64,000 nucleotides of DNA from Chroococcidiopsis sp. TS-821. Its GTDB lineage: Bacteria; Cyanobacteriota; Cyanobacteriia; Cyanobacteriales; Chroococcidiopsidaceae. The notes under the pieces were generated by a model. The model was not told the origin of the DNA. It made no database searches and saw only the letters and a program-made list of their open reading frames with translations. Shown here in pieces: positions 27,713-37,479 of the stretch. The position numbers were made by a program, and so were the translations under genes. Position 1 is the first letter of the stretch. The number at the start of each line of letters is the position of its first letter. The DNA lies in contig NZ_MVDI01000001.1 in assembly GCF_002939305.1 (NCBI RefSeq), forward strand, positions 1,550,001 to 1,614,000, in the 5' to 3' direction.

Positions 27713-28604
27713 AGCAATGTTTTCCTTGCGTTTGCGATCGATAATTCTGTACTAAATATTAGTTATTTCTGTCTTTTGATAGATACAAATAATTTACTTT
27801 CAATGTAAAGAAAGCTGCTCAATCTATCTATAATAAAGTTTTTGTAAAGTTATATTTAGGTTGTTGCTCTTACCTTTGAAAGTAGTTTAAAAGGAATATA
27901 TAGGTAGAATTTATATTTCTATCTCTTATACATACTTTTACAAGTTAACCAAGGGATTTTGACTGATATATTATTAGTCTGAAATACCTAGGCTTTATGA
28001 CCTTGTATATCGCTCATTAAACAGTGATTAGCGATGAAGTTCACGCATAGCACTTATACTCTTATACCTTCACTCAGGGTACAGATTTCCTTGTTTTATT
28101 GAATAAAACTAAGGCAAAATTACTGAACTGAGCGTAACTTTACTGTATTAACTTACCAGCCTATCTAAATTAACATAATGGAAAGGAGATGTTACTACTA
28201 ATCTATCTAGCTAGTTAGATCTGCATCAGACCCAATTTTAGTCATACTTCTATCAATATATTTTCCATTTCACGCTTTTTAAAGTTATAAAAAAGCGCAA
28301 ATTCTAACTTACTTCTTTTGAGGTAAATCTATATGGTGTAGCTATACATCTGTCTATTTTACCTCTGATTTTAGATTTTGCTCTCTTTAGCTACTAACAA
28401 CCTAACAATTCTTCACCCTTGCCAACAGCTTTTAACTTCGCTATCTATAACCTGCTGTTCATTCTATAGCAACGATGCATATGGTCATCTAGTTTGATAG
28501 ATGATCCCCAAACCGAACTCTTGCTCAGAGAAATCATTCTCTGCACCAAGTACTCTCTCATTTCTATCACCACATAGAGCTGCTGTCAAGTTCAGCAGAA
28601 GGGG
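27713..28604. other. Long AT-rich non-coding region upstream of the FG-GAP protein
   Basis: About 890 bp with no convincing ORF and no clear RNA gene. Several short pyrimidine-rich stretches (for example 28370-28460) occur. The region may contain the promoter and a long leader for the downstream secreted protein. Confidence 0.6.
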
Positions 28605-28610
28605 GTGCAT

Positions 28611-30662
28611 GTGCGACTTCATAAACGGCTAAAAATACTATTATGTTTTGGCATAGCGACACTCGTTTTTAGTTTTACGACTAAAGTTAGTTTAAGTTTT
28701 ACTAGTCAAGCTTCCACAATTAAGTTCCAAGAAGCCACCGCAAATGCTGGAATAGTGTCATCCCAAGACGAAACTCATGGTGTTGCTTGGTTAGATTACA
28801 ACAGCGACGGTAAGCCCGATCTATGGATTACACCGCACGGCTACAGAAGCTCAGATCGTCCCAAAGGAGCAAAATTTCCTCGTCTTTATCTCAACATGGG
28901 TGGCGGTAAATTTAAAGATATTATTTCGCAAGTTTGGCCCAAAAGCGGTGTAACAGGCGATTCTCACGGTTCAGCCTGGGGTGATTTTGATAATGACGGC
29001 GATCCTGACTTATTTGTCGTCACAGGAGCGCAAGCTGGCTACGGTCAAGAAAACAATTTTTTCCTTGTCAATCATCAAGGAAAGCTACAGGAGCAAGCAA
29101 CTAAGTGGGGTTTAAATTTCCCATTAGGAAGAGGTCGAGCCCCGCTATGGCTAGACTGGAACAAAGATGGACTTTTGGATGTTCTTCAGTTAAATGACAT
29201 CCGACCTGACGGAAAAGCTCCTAGTACCTTGTTTAGAAGAATGACAAATGCTTTTCAAAATGCCAATGCACAAGTTGGCTTGCAAACAAACCAAGCCTCT
29301 GACTTTGCCCAACTTGCAGATGTGTCTGGCGATGGTAAGCAGGATATCGTCATTCAAAGTCCATCTAGATACCCGCAGAAGATCTACGATTCAACAACAA
29401 TTCCTTTTCGAGATATAACTGGGAGATTACCTGCTCATCAGTTTGTTTCCGACGCTGTCATTGCTGACTTTAATAATGACACCTATCTAGATGTGTTTCT
29501 GCCCAGAAATCGTCTCATTCGCGTTCCTAGCGTACATCAAATAAATGCAAAGTTAGCCTTAGCAAAGTTACTAGCCTTCCAACGGGAGGTGGGAGTCAGT
29601 TTTAAGACAAGTGGGAATGTCAGCTTTGATTTCCGTACCACACCTGTTACAGAGATTGTCACAGAGATAGGTAGACCAGAAATCTTTATTGGTTCCCAAG
29701 GCAGACAACCAGGGAAGTTGGGATTTTCGTTATCGCCGCAAGATCCAACAGTGAGGGGAATTAAACCACACAAGGCTGGAGTTGATACTGGGTTATACAT
29801 TGGTTATGAGCCAGCTACCCAAACTTGGACAGTACGACTTTCTTCTCCCAAATATAAATTAGTTCATTTAGTGATTGAAACACCTCAACCAATGTCTCAC
29901 TTAACTCGCATTGGTTTTGGACCACTCGATCTCTCTCAATTTGACTTACCAGATGTTTTGCTTTTCTATGACCCTAAAACTAAACAGTATGTTAATCGCA
30001 CGCAAGGCTCTGGAATTGGTAACCCACTCTTAGCACACTCGGTAGTTGCTGGAGATTTTGATAATGACATGGATGTCGATCTATATGTATTGCGGGGTTA
30101 TGAATCTTACAGCTTACCAAGTGTTCTATATGAAAATTTAGGTAATGGAACCTTTAGAGTTGTTCCTAATGCCGGTGGTGCTGCAGGACGTCATCCAGGC
30201 TTTCATGTTGTGACTCAGATGACAAGAACGATGTTTGGTTCGTGTGTTGCAGTCGCAGATTATAACGTTGATGGTTTTTTAGATTTATTCATGGGTAGTA
30301 CTGTATTAAGAGCTACACAAAAAACTTACACGGGAACTCCACATCAACTTTTCCGTAACCTTGGCAATAAAAACCATTGGCTGGAAATTGACTTGCAAGG
30401 AATCGCATCTAACCGAGACGGTATTGGTACTAGGGTGCTACTCACAGCGGGCGGTGTTACTCAAGTGCGAGAACAGGGAGGAGGAATGCACCTGTATGGT
30501 CAAAATCATCAACGTCTTCATTTTGGGTTGAAAAACAATACGCTCATTGACCGAATTGAAGTTTACTGGCCATCAGGAGTTGTTCAAAAAATGTATAATC
30601 TCCCTGTCGATCGCGTGATGAAGATTGTCGAGGGCAACGGCATGTTGCGACGCGGTGGATAA
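28611..30662 (+). CDS. Secreted FG-GAP/VCBS repeat protein with ASPIC/UnbV domain (CRTAC1-like)
   Basis: A 683-residue exported protein with a basic N terminus and a hydrophobic signal (LKILLCFGIATLVFSF). Calcium-loop FG-GAP repeats of type D-x-[DN]-x-DG-x-x-D occur as DYNSDGKPDLW, DFDNDGDPDLF, DWNKDGLLDVL, DVSGDGKQDIV, DFNNDTYLDVF, DFDNDMDVDLY and DYNVDGFLDLF. They should form a beta propeller. The C-terminal 95 residues are an ASPIC/UnbV domain (NHWLEIDLQG, IEVYWPSG). The human relative CRTAC1 is a matrix protein; the bacterial role is unknown, perhaps surface adhesion. GTG at 28611 is preferred (AAGGGG site); GTG at 28605 is possible. Confidence 0.85.
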   Translation: MRLHKRLKILLCFGIATLVFSFTTKVSLSFTSQASTIKFQEATANAGIVSSQDETHGVAWLDYNSDGKPDLWITPHGYRSSDRPKGAKFPRLYLNMGGGKFKDIISQVWPKSGVTGDSHGSAWGDFDNDGDPDLFVVTGAQAGYGQENNFFLVNHQGKLQEQATKWGLNFPLGRGRAPLWLDWNKDGLLDVLQLNDIRPDGKAPSTLFRRMTNAFQNANAQVGLQTNQASDFAQLADVSGDGKQDIVIQSPSRYPQKIYDSTTIPFRDITGRLPAHQFVSDAVIADFNNDTYLDVFLPRNRLIRVPSVHQINAKLALAKLLAFQREVGVSFKTSGNVSFDFRTTPVTEIVTEIGRPEIFIGSQGRQPGKLGFSLSPQDPTVRGIKPHKAGVDTGLYIGYEPATQTWTVRLSSPKYKLVHLVIETPQPMSHLTRIGFGPLDLSQFDLPDVLLFYDPKTKQYVNRTQGSGIGNPLLAHSVVAGDFDNDMDVDLYVLRGYESYSLPSVLYENLGNGTFRVVPNAGGAAGRHPGFHVVTQMTRTMFGSCVAVADYNVDGFLDLFMGSTVLRATQKTYTGTPHQLFRNLGNKNHWLEIDLQGIASNRDGIGTRVLLTAGGVTQVREQGGGMHLYGQNHQRLHFGLKNNTLIDRIEVYWPSGVVQKMYNLPVDRVMKIVEGNGMLRRGG

Positions 30663-30693
30663 TTTTAATCGAGAGTAAAACTTCAATAGTTAA

Positions 30694-32028
30694 CTAGAGG
30701 TGAGCATCAAAACGTAATGCCTCACCTCTAACGTTTGTATCAAGTTTGCCTTTGTTGTAGACAATTTGACCGCCAACAATTGTCGTCACAGGCCAACCGG
30801 TGAGATTCCAACCTTCGAAAGGACTCCAACCGCACTTAGTTTGTAACTCTTCGCGCAAAACAGGGCGGTAAGTGTTGAGATCGACTAAGACAAGATCTGC
30901 GTCATAACCAACCGCGATCGCACCTTTATTCGGAATTCGATAAGCCTTAGCAACTGCGGTAGACATCCAGTGCGAAACTTGGGCAACTGTACAGCGTCCT
31001 TGCATTGCTTGTGTCAGCATCAATGCTAAAGACGTTTCTACTCCAGGCATTCCTGATGGTGTATTCGGGTACTCTTGTGCTTTTTCTTCTAAGGTATGCG
31101 GCGCGTGATCGGTAGCGATAAAGTCAATCACGCCATCGAGTAAAGCTTGCCATAGCACTTCATTATCATGCGGCGATCGCAGGGGGGGATTCATTTGCGC
31201 TAAAGTGCCAATTTTGGCATAAGCATCCGTATTTAATAGTAAGTGCTGTGGAGTCACTTCCGCCGTTACCCAGGTGGGTTTGTCTCGACGTAACAGTTCG
31301 GCTTCTTCTCCAGTTGACATGTGCAGAATATGTAAGCGTCGCTGATATTTTTTAGAAAGTTTTAACGCGAGCTTCGTGGCATTTAAAGCCGCTGTTGTAT
31401 CCTGAATTTGCGAGTGAATTGCGGGATCTTTAATTCCGGCAAACTCTTGTCTTCTTTGATTAATTCGGGCTTGATCTTCCGCATGAACGGCAATTAAGCG
31501 ATCGCCTTGCGCAAAAATTTGCTCTAGTGCCGCTTCTTTATCGACGAGTAATTGACCGTGCATCGAACCCATGAAAATTTTAATTCCTGGCGTAGGATTT
31601 ACTGCGAGTAAATCAGGCGTATTGTCTCCCGTAGCTCCGATGAAAAAACCGTAGTTGACTAAACACTTTTGCTTAGCGCGTTCGAGTTTATCGTCTAAAG
31701 CCTGCTGATTCGTCGTCAGCGGACGAGTGTTCGGCATTTCTAGAAACGAAGTGACACCACCTCTGGCACAAGCACAGCTAGCAGTAAACAAATCTTCTTT
31801 GTGTTCTAACCCTGGTTCGCGAAAGTGAACTTGAGGATCGATCGCACCAGGCAACAAAGTTAAACCAGATGCGTCTATCTCTATATAGTCTGCGGCATTC
31901 GCTGGAAGTGCGATCTCTGGTGCGACTTGCGCAATTTGGCGATCGCGGACAAGCACATCTCCGATTAAAAAGTCACCATTCGGTAACAGAATTTGGGCAT
32001 GGCGAATCAAAAGATCTGTAGATGGCAT
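30694..32028 (-). CDS. pyrC: Dihydroorotase
   Basis: A 444-residue amidohydrolase. GVEdence for activity: the metal motif reads DPQVHFREPG (Gln in place of the first His of HxH, as in some DHOase branches), the carbamylated-Lys region is GIKIFMGSMHG, then VHAEDQ, LHILHMST and ATDHAPHTLEEK. It forms dihydroorotate in pyrimidine synthesis. The ATG at 32028 (PSTDLLIRHAQ) is the family start. A dead-looking paralogue lies at 32935. Confidence 0.92.
   Translation of the reverse strand: MPSTDLLIRHAQILLPNGDFLIGDVLVRDRQIAQVAPEIALPANAADYIEIDASGLTLLPGAIDPQVHFREPGLEHKEDLFTASCACARGGVTSFLEMPNTRPLTTNQQALDDKLERAKQKCLVNYGFFIGATGDNTPDLLAVNPTPGIKIFMGSMHGQLLVDKEAALEQIFAQGDRLIAVHAEDQARINQRRQEFAGIKDPAIHSQIQDTTAALNATKLALKLSKKYQRRLHILHMSTGEEAELLRRDKPTWVTAEVTPQHLLLNTDAYAKIGTLAQMNPPLRSPHDNEVLWQALLDGVIDFIATDHAPHTLEEKAQEYPNTPSGMPGVETSLALMLTQAMQGRCTVAQVSHWMSTAVAKAYRIPNKGAIAVGYDADLVLVDLNTYRPVLREELQTKCGWSPFEGWNLTGWPVTTIVGGQIVYNKGKLDTNVRGEALRFDAHL
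30696..30729. terminator. Hairpin at the convergent end of the FG-GAP gene and pyrC
   Basis: AGAGGTGAG and CTCACCTCT form a perfect 9-bp stem, extended by CAT/ATG with one bulged base. It overlaps the last codons and stop of pyrC, 34 bp after the FG-GAP stop. No long T-run follows on either strand, so its role as a two-way terminator is plausible only. Confidence 0.45.
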
Positions 32029-32204
32029 GACAGTTAATGTTGAGTGTAACAGGTGACGATACTTTGAAAATAGCAAGACTGATAAACAGTGGCAGCATAA
32101 AAGCACGTTACTCTACTGGGAAAGCAAGCGGCAAGTGCAAACTGCATTGCGATCGCGTCTTCATATCCACGTTCTCAAACTGCAATGAAACTTTTTAGGA
32201 TACC

Positions 32205-32233
32205 AGTGTTACATTAGTGTTACATTAATGTAA
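32205..32233. promoter_or_regulatory. Tandem repeat and 14-bp palindrome between pyrC and lepB
   Basis: AGTGTTACATT is repeated head to tail at 32205-32215 and 32216-32226. The second copy runs into TTACATTAATGTAA (32220-32233), a perfect palindrome. It lies about 90 bp before the lepB ATG and 180 bp before the pyrC ATG, between divergent genes, as an operator would. Confidence 0.5.
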
Positions 32234-32321
32234 GCTTTTTCTAGCTAGAATTAATAAATCAAAGTATTTTCGCTCGTTAAATTAGTTATTAGCGTCTTTC
32301 GGTTGTTTTAAACAAAGCTCT

Positions 32322-32900
32322 ATGTCTCGTGTGCCAGGTCAAGTTTCAAATCAAAAATCGCGACAAGACACTGAAGGTTCTTGGATCGGCGAACTAGGAA
32401 GAACAATTATATTAAGTATCGTTCTGGCGTTGGGAATTCGGACTTTTGTTGCCGAAGCGCGTTGGATACCTTCTGAATCCATGCTGCCAACGCTGCAAAA
32501 GTATGACAAGTTGATTGTCGATAAGTTGAGTTATCGTTTCACGGACCCGCAGCGAGGCGATATTGTCGTATTTTCTCCTACTGAAGGAATCATCCAGGAA
32601 AACCCAAATCTTAAAGATGCCTTTATCAAAAGAATTATTGGCATGCCTGGCGATAAGGTAGAAGTTAGGGGTGGACGCGTTTATATTGACGACCAGCCGT
32701 TGCGTGAGAACTACATCGAAGCCCCGCCGCAGTACGTGTATGGACCTGTCATTGTGCCAGAAGACTCATATCTAGTCTTAGGTGATAACCGTAATAATAG
32801 CTACGATAGCCATTATTGGGGCTTTGTCCCGCGCGACAAAATCATCGGACGTGCCATAGTTCGCTTTTGGCCTCCGCATCGCATGGGGGAATTGAACTAA
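32322..32900 (+). CDS. lepB: Signal peptidase I
   Basis: A 192-residue membrane serine protease. One N-terminal transmembrane helix (about 27-45) anchors it. The catalytic Ser53 is in SESMLPTL and the general-base Lys103 in FIKRIIGMPGD; GDNRNNSYDSHYWG is box E. It cleaves signal peptides of exported proteins at the plasma or thylakoid membrane. It converges with the DHOase-like gene. Confidence 0.96.
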   Translation: MSRVPGQVSNQKSRQDTEGSWIGELGRTIILSIVLALGIRTFVAEARWIPSESMLPTLQKYDKLIVDKLSYRFTDPQRGDIVVFSPTEGIIQENPNLKDAFIKRIIGMPGDKVEVRGGRVYIDDQPLRENYIEAPPQYVYGPVIVPEDSYLVLGDNRNNSYDSHYWGFVPRDKIIGRAIVRFWPPHRMGELN

Positions 32901-32934
32901 AGAAAAGCTTTCTCATATAGAGAGACGTCGATTT

Positions 32935-34197
32935 TCAGGTCTCGTACCAAGTTTGCACAATGCGTCCTCGTAGCGTTTGTCCTAACCATGGTGTATTGCT
33001 TGACAAAGATTTTAAAGTATGCATGTGTACTTGCCATGTTTCGTGCGGGTCGAAAAGAACCATTTCTACCGAACTATGAGGCGAAATCGTACTCGGACTT
33101 TGTTTTAAACACTGCGATGGGTAAGTGCTGAGACTGCGCCATAATTCGATAGCTGACCATTCACCTGTTTCTACAAGGTTGTGCCATAGTAAAGGTAAGG
33201 CTAACTCTAAGCCGATCGCCCCCGCAGGAGCTTCAGCGAAAGCAACAGTTTTTTCTTCGTAGGTGTAAGGAGTGTGGTCAACAGCGATCGCATCGATAAT
33301 TCCCAAACGAACTCCTTGACGCAGTGCCTGAACATCGTTGGTATTGCCTAAAGGTGGCTCTAATCGCAGTGAGGGACTGTAACTTTTCAGCGCTTGCGTA
33401 TCGAGGAGCAAGTGCATCCAAGTCGTGCTCGCCGTCACAGGTAAACCTTGGGCTTTTGCCGCTTGAATTAATTCAACACCGCGCGCTGTCGAAATTCGCA
33501 TGATATGTACCGGAGTGCCAATCGCGGCGACAACTTCTAAAATTGCAGCTAGTGCAGCTGTTTCTGCGATCGCGGGATTTCCTGGCAAGCCTAAGCAAAT
33601 AGATTGCGTGCCTTCGCGCATCACTCCATTGCCCGCCAACTGCGCGTCTGACGCCCACAGCGCCACTGGCTTATTGATGGGTTTAATGTATTCTAGCAAG
33701 CGCCGCAGTAATGCTAAATTCTCAATTGCGCGGCCATCAGCAAAACCTACGATATTCGGTTCAGCTGCTAACTCTGCCAACTCGGTCATTTGCTGCCCTT
33801 TGGCACCAACTGTCAGCGCTGCCCAAAAGTTAAATTTGACAGTGGCTGTTGCCAGTTTTTGCTGTAGCCGCGTTACCACCGACACATTATCAATTGCGGG
33901 CATCGTATCCGGCAAAATATGCAATCGAGTAAACCCGCCAGCGGTTGCACAAGCTTGCAGCGATCGCCAAGTTTCGCGTTCTTCAAAACCTGGTTCGCCG
34001 GAATGGCTGTACAAATCGACCAATCCAGGACCTAACACAAGTCCGCGACAATTACACACCTGCGTATCAGTTGGATAGTCAGCGATCGTTTCCTGCAATG
34101 CCTGAATCACACCATCAATAACTAAAACATCAGCTACCCGATCAGTACTCGATACAGGATCAATCACCCGAACTTGTTGTAGCAGTTCACTCTTCAT
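32935..34197 (-). CDS. Dihydroorotase-like protein, probably non-catalytic
   Basis: A 420-residue amidohydrolase-fold protein related to PyrC, but metal and substrate residues are lost. The HxHxR region reads DLYSHSGEPG (Tyr for the first His, Gly for Arg). The bridging Lys region is VGFADGRA (no Lys), and VHIMRISTA lacks the His of LHILHMST. The final Asp survives (VDHTPYTYEEK). Inactive DHOase paralogues are known to support aspartate transcarbamoylase as structural partners; that role here is an inference. Start uncertain: ATG 34197, or GTG 34221. Confidence 0.8.
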   Translation of the reverse strand: MKSELLQQVRVIDPVSSTDRVADVLVIDGVIQALQETIADYPTDTQVCNCRGLVLGPGLVDLYSHSGEPGFEERETWRSLQACATAGGFTRLHILPDTMPAIDNVSVVTRLQQKLATATVKFNFWAALTVGAKGQQMTELAELAAEPNIVGFADGRAIENLALLRRLLEYIKPINKPVALWASDAQLAGNGVMREGTQSICLGLPGNPAIAETAALAAILEVVAAIGTPVHIMRISTARGVELIQAAKAQGLPVTASTTWMHLLLDTQALKSYSPSLRLEPPLGNTNDVQALRQGVRLGIIDAIAVDHTPYTYEEKTVAFAEAPAGAIGLELALPLLWHNLVETGEWSAIELWRSLSTYPSQCLKQSPSTISPHSSVEMVLFDPHETWQVHMHTLKSLSSNTPWLGQTLRGRIVQTWYET

Positions 34198-34257
34198 GAA
34201 TTTTGATTGGGACAGACTCACCTGACACCAATTACCAATTACCCAGTTACCAGTACC

Positions 34258-35610
34258 TTACAATGCGCCTGCGGCAGTTTTATCCAGCACACCTCCTCCA
34301 AGATGAGTCGTAATATTCATCGCTTGCACCACAGGGAAACCCGCTGCACCTTGCGGATAATCAATAACGCTGACCGCCCCATTTCCTTGGCGGAAGTTCC
34401 AAAAATGCGCAGGCGACAAACCCAAAACATGACACAGCAAAACTTTATTCGTGGCATCGTGCGCCACAACTAATCCAGTCGTTTGACTTGCTGCGGAATC
34501 AAGAATACTTTGCCACGCTGCGACGCTACGTTTCCACACTTGCTGTAAATTTTCTCCTTGTGGCATTTGCACCTCTGCTGGTACTGTCCGCCATCGCTGT
34601 AATTCTCCTGGAAAAGTTTGCTCAATTTCTGACTCTAATTTACCTTCCCAAAGTCCGTGATTAATCTCTTGCAAATCTGCGTGTAATTGTAGTTGAATTT
34701 CAGGGTGATGCTGCAAAATAATCTCTGCAGTTTCCTTGGGACGCAACATCGGGCTACTCACGGCAAAATCAAGCTGGACATTTTTTAGAAATTCTGCAGC
34801 TTTTTGTGCCTGTTGTCGACCATTATCGTTGAGCGGGACATCAATTTGTCCCTGAAAACGCGTTTGACGATTCCATTCGGTTTCACCATGACGTACGAGC
34901 AAAAGGCGCTGTCCTCGATGATTTGGTCGCAGTGACGGCAAAACCTCGCCTAAATGCGCTGTTTGATTTAGCGATTCTAGCTGTACTGCTCCCCACTTGC
35001 TATCTTTTTGATGCGAAGGAGTCGCTGGGTCGAAATTTAAGACTGTAACATTACAATTCGATTGCTGAATTGAGTGATAGCGTTGCGGTGAAATTCCCAA
35101 AGCGGTACTAATTAAAGCACGATTAATACCGTTATGCCCAACGATGAGAATTGTTTCTCCAACATGACGCGGCAAAGTTTCTTCCCAAAACTGTTTTGCT
35201 TGTTCAAACAAACTCAGAATCGGGAAGTGTTCGCGGTTTTCTCCTACTACCATCACTAGTCGATCCGGATGTTCGTGCCAAAGGCGGTAAGCCTCAGGAA
35301 ATTTCTCGCGAACCTCTGCTGACAGCATTCCTTCCCACAAAGGCAAGTCAACTTCCATTAAGTTACTCGCAGCTTGCGGTTTTAGCGGTGTTGTTAAGCA
35401 ACTACAAATTGTTTCTGCTGTAAGTTTTGCTCGCTGTAGAGGGCTAGTATAAACCGCAGCAAAATTTAAGTGACTTAGCGCAGCACCAACTTTACGGGCA
35501 TCGTTTTGCCCTTTTTCAGTTAAAGTTGACACATCACTACGACCTTGAATGCGCTTTTCGGTGTTATAGCTGCTTTGACCGTGACGCACGATAATGACAC
35601 GAGTGGTCAA
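34258..35610 (-). CDS. Two-domain histidine phosphatase (phosphoglycerate mutase family)
   Basis: A 450-residue fusion of two complete histidine-phosphatase domains. The first begins VIIVRHGQSSYNT and the second, near residue 230, LLLVRHGETEWNRQ. Each also carries its second His (LIVGHNGINR and LVVAHDATNK). Tandem proteins like this are common in cyanobacteria; single-domain relatives include phosphoserine phosphatases and cofactor-dependent mutases. The substrate is not evident. The TTG start is preceded by GGAGG. Confidence 0.88.
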   Translation of the reverse strand: MTTRVIIVRHGQSSYNTEKRIQGRSDVSTLTEKGQNDARKVGAALSHLNFAAVYTSPLQRAKLTAETICSCLTTPLKPQAASNLMEVDLPLWEGMLSAEVREKFPEAYRLWHEHPDRLVMVVGENREHFPILSLFEQAKQFWEETLPRHVGETILIVGHNGINRALISTALGISPQRYHSIQQSNCNVTVLNFDPATPSHQKDSKWGAVQLESLNQTAHLGEVLPSLRPNHRGQRLLLVRHGETEWNRQTRFQGQIDVPLNDNGRQQAQKAAEFLKNVQLDFAVSSPMLRPKETAEIILQHHPEIQLQLHADLQEINHGLWEGKLESEIEQTFPGELQRWRTVPAEVQMPQGENLQQVWKRSVAAWQSILDSAASQTTGLVVAHDATNKVLLCHVLGLSPAHFWNFRQGNGAVSVIDYPQGAAGFPVVQAMNITTHLGGGVLDKTAAGAL

Positions 35611-35769
35611 TCTACTTATCCTCCAACAGCACTTTTAGTAAATCGTTCACTGCATATGCGCAATACAGACGAGCCAGCGTTATTTTAACGTGTGATGAAC
35701 CAAAGTTAACAATAGAATCGTGAAAGTGATTAGTGGCTCGAAACTTGTGGTTAGTGTAAAAGAAGTTCG

Positions 35770-35816
35770 CATAGTATTATTGCTCCTCTGCTTTTCTACC
35801 CCTGTGCCCTCTCTCA
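35770..35816. repeat. Short CT-rich dispersed repeat
   Basis: TTGCTCCTCTGC, CCCCTGTGCCCTCTCTC units resemble the core of the element at 11198, without its terminal repeats. It lies in the region upstream of the CPBP gene. Confidence 0.5.
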
Positions 35817-35881
35817 ATCCTTGCTATGATTCCACAAGGGTGCAAATCGCGCGCTCAAGCTGGCTGTAACGGGGGAGATTG

Positions 35882-37471
35882 ATGACATTCAAGCGGATCG
35901 TCTTAAGTTTGCTGACAGTAGTCGCAATTTTGTTTGCTGGTGCGTCTTTATGGGAAAGTTGGCAACAACCACAAATTCAAAGTCGTTTGGAACTTTACCA
36001 AGCTAATCTTCTTCTACACGCGCAAGAGTGGCAACCCCAAAATGACAAAGACGCAAGTCTTAGTAATGCCCGCAGTGCTTTGCTTGGAGAACGACCGCTG
36101 AATTCCGCGTTTGAGCAATATCAAGAAGCAAGAATATCAGCGCAAATTAACTTAGATAAAGCTAATAACCAACTAAAACAGTTACAGTCAGAACCTGTAA
36201 CTACTCCTGCAACTCCCAGACCACAATCAGAAATTGCACCAATCACGGATACTTCTCGCTTGCGACAGCAGCAACAAATACAGCGATCGCGCGCTCAGTT
36301 ACAACAATTGATTGCCGAGTTAGATCTGCGGCTAGGACTATTACAGGTGCAGCAAGGACAAACTGATGCAGCAATTCAAACTTGGACAAAATTTCAACAG
36401 CAAGTTAACAATCAACAGCAAGCTGTACTCGCTGACACCGCAGCAGTTTTAATTGGACTTTGGAGCGAACCGCCTCGGATATTTCCCGATGCCGAACAAC
36501 TGATTCAGAATAATTTAGATGGTTGGTTTCGCTATCGTGCTTTATCTCGACTGTATCAACTTCAACAACGCCAAGACGCGCTGAGACAGTTACAAGCTAC
36601 CGAGCAACAAACAGCCCAGCAAGCTTTAATCAAACTTGCGTTTATTGGTAGTCTACCTGCATTTGGTGGTATTGTTGGTGTCGGGCTACTGCTCATTCTA
36701 GGCGCTCAACGTTTATTGAAAGGAAAAGAAGCGCTACTTGCACGAAACGAAGATGCGCGGTGGTCAACTCCGTGGACAGGAGAAACTGTTTGGCAGGTAT
36801 TTATCCTCGGCTTTTTTCTCATGGGTCAAATCGTTGTTCCTTTGGGTTTGACGTTACTGCAAATTAGACCACCAGCCGGTGCGGGGGTGCGCGTTCAGGC
36901 TTTTTATATTCTGACGACTTACCTAACAGTTGCTGTGGGCGGTTTGGCAGTGCTTTACTTTTCAATTAAGCCATTCTTCCCGCTACCTAAAGATTGGTTT
37001 CGCTTTAATTTGCAGGGAAACTGGTTTTTATGGGGATTGGGAGGATACTGTGCTGCACTTCCACTGGTGGTAATTGTGTCGTTGATTAATCAACAAATCT
37101 GGCAAGGACAGGGTGGTAGTAATCCACTATTATCTTTAGCATTGCAGGCACAAGACCAAGTAGCATTGGCTATTTTCTTTTTTACCGCTGCGATCGCCGC
37201 ACCGATTTTCGAGGAATTACTGTTTCGTGGTTTTCTCTTACCTTCACTTACTCGTTACATGTCGGTTTGGAGTGCGATTGTTTTGAGTTCGTTGTTGTTT
37301 GCAGTGGCGCACCTGAGTGTTGCTGAAATTCTGCCATTGACAGTTTTAGGAATTGTCTTAGGGGTTGTTTATACGCGATCGCGCAATCTCCTCGCACCGA
37401 TGCTTCTCCACAGTCTTTGGAATAGTGGCACGCTTTTAAGTTTATTTATTTTGGGTAGTGGTTCTGTTTAA
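35882..37471 (+). CDS. CPBP-family intramembrane metalloprotease
   Basis: A 529-residue membrane protein. Residues 1-25 form an N-terminal membrane segment, followed by a Gln-rich, probably helical extracytoplasmic region to about 255. Then come about eight transmembrane segments. CPBP (Rce1-like) motifs are EELLFRGFL, FAVAHLSV and HSLWNSG. In eukaryotes Rce1 cleaves prenylated proteins; bacterial members act in immunity to bacteriocins or in chloroplast-like membrane maintenance. Start is ATG with a GGGGGAG ribosome site. It overlaps nothing and converges with the next gene. Confidence 0.88.
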   Translation: MTFKRIVLSLLTVVAILFAGASLWESWQQPQIQSRLELYQANLLLHAQEWQPQNDKDASLSNARSALLGERPLNSAFEQYQEARISAQINLDKANNQLKQLQSEPVTTPATPRPQSEIAPITDTSRLRQQQQIQRSRAQLQQLIAELDLRLGLLQVQQGQTDAAIQTWTKFQQQVNNQQQAVLADTAAVLIGLWSEPPRIFPDAEQLIQNNLDGWFRYRALSRLYQLQQRQDALRQLQATEQQTAQQALIKLAFIGSLPAFGGIVGVGLLLILGAQRLLKGKEALLARNEDARWSTPWTGETVWQVFILGFFLMGQIVVPLGLTLLQIRPPAGAGVRVQAFYILTTYLTVAVGGLAVLYFSIKPFFPLPKDWFRFNLQGNWFLWGLGGYCAALPLVVIVSLINQQIWQGQGGSNPLLSLALQAQDQVALAIFFFTAAIAAPIFEELLFRGFLLPSLTRYMSVWSAIVLSSLLFAVAHLSVAEILPLTVLGIVLGVVYTRSRNLLAPMLLHSLWNSGTLLSLFILGSGSV

Positions 37472-37479
37472 TTTGTTGC

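Noticed and set aside
33500-34078. 192-codon plus-strand ORF
   Set aside because: It lies fully antisense within the dihydroorotase-like gene, has biased Ser/Ala/Pro composition and no family resemblance.
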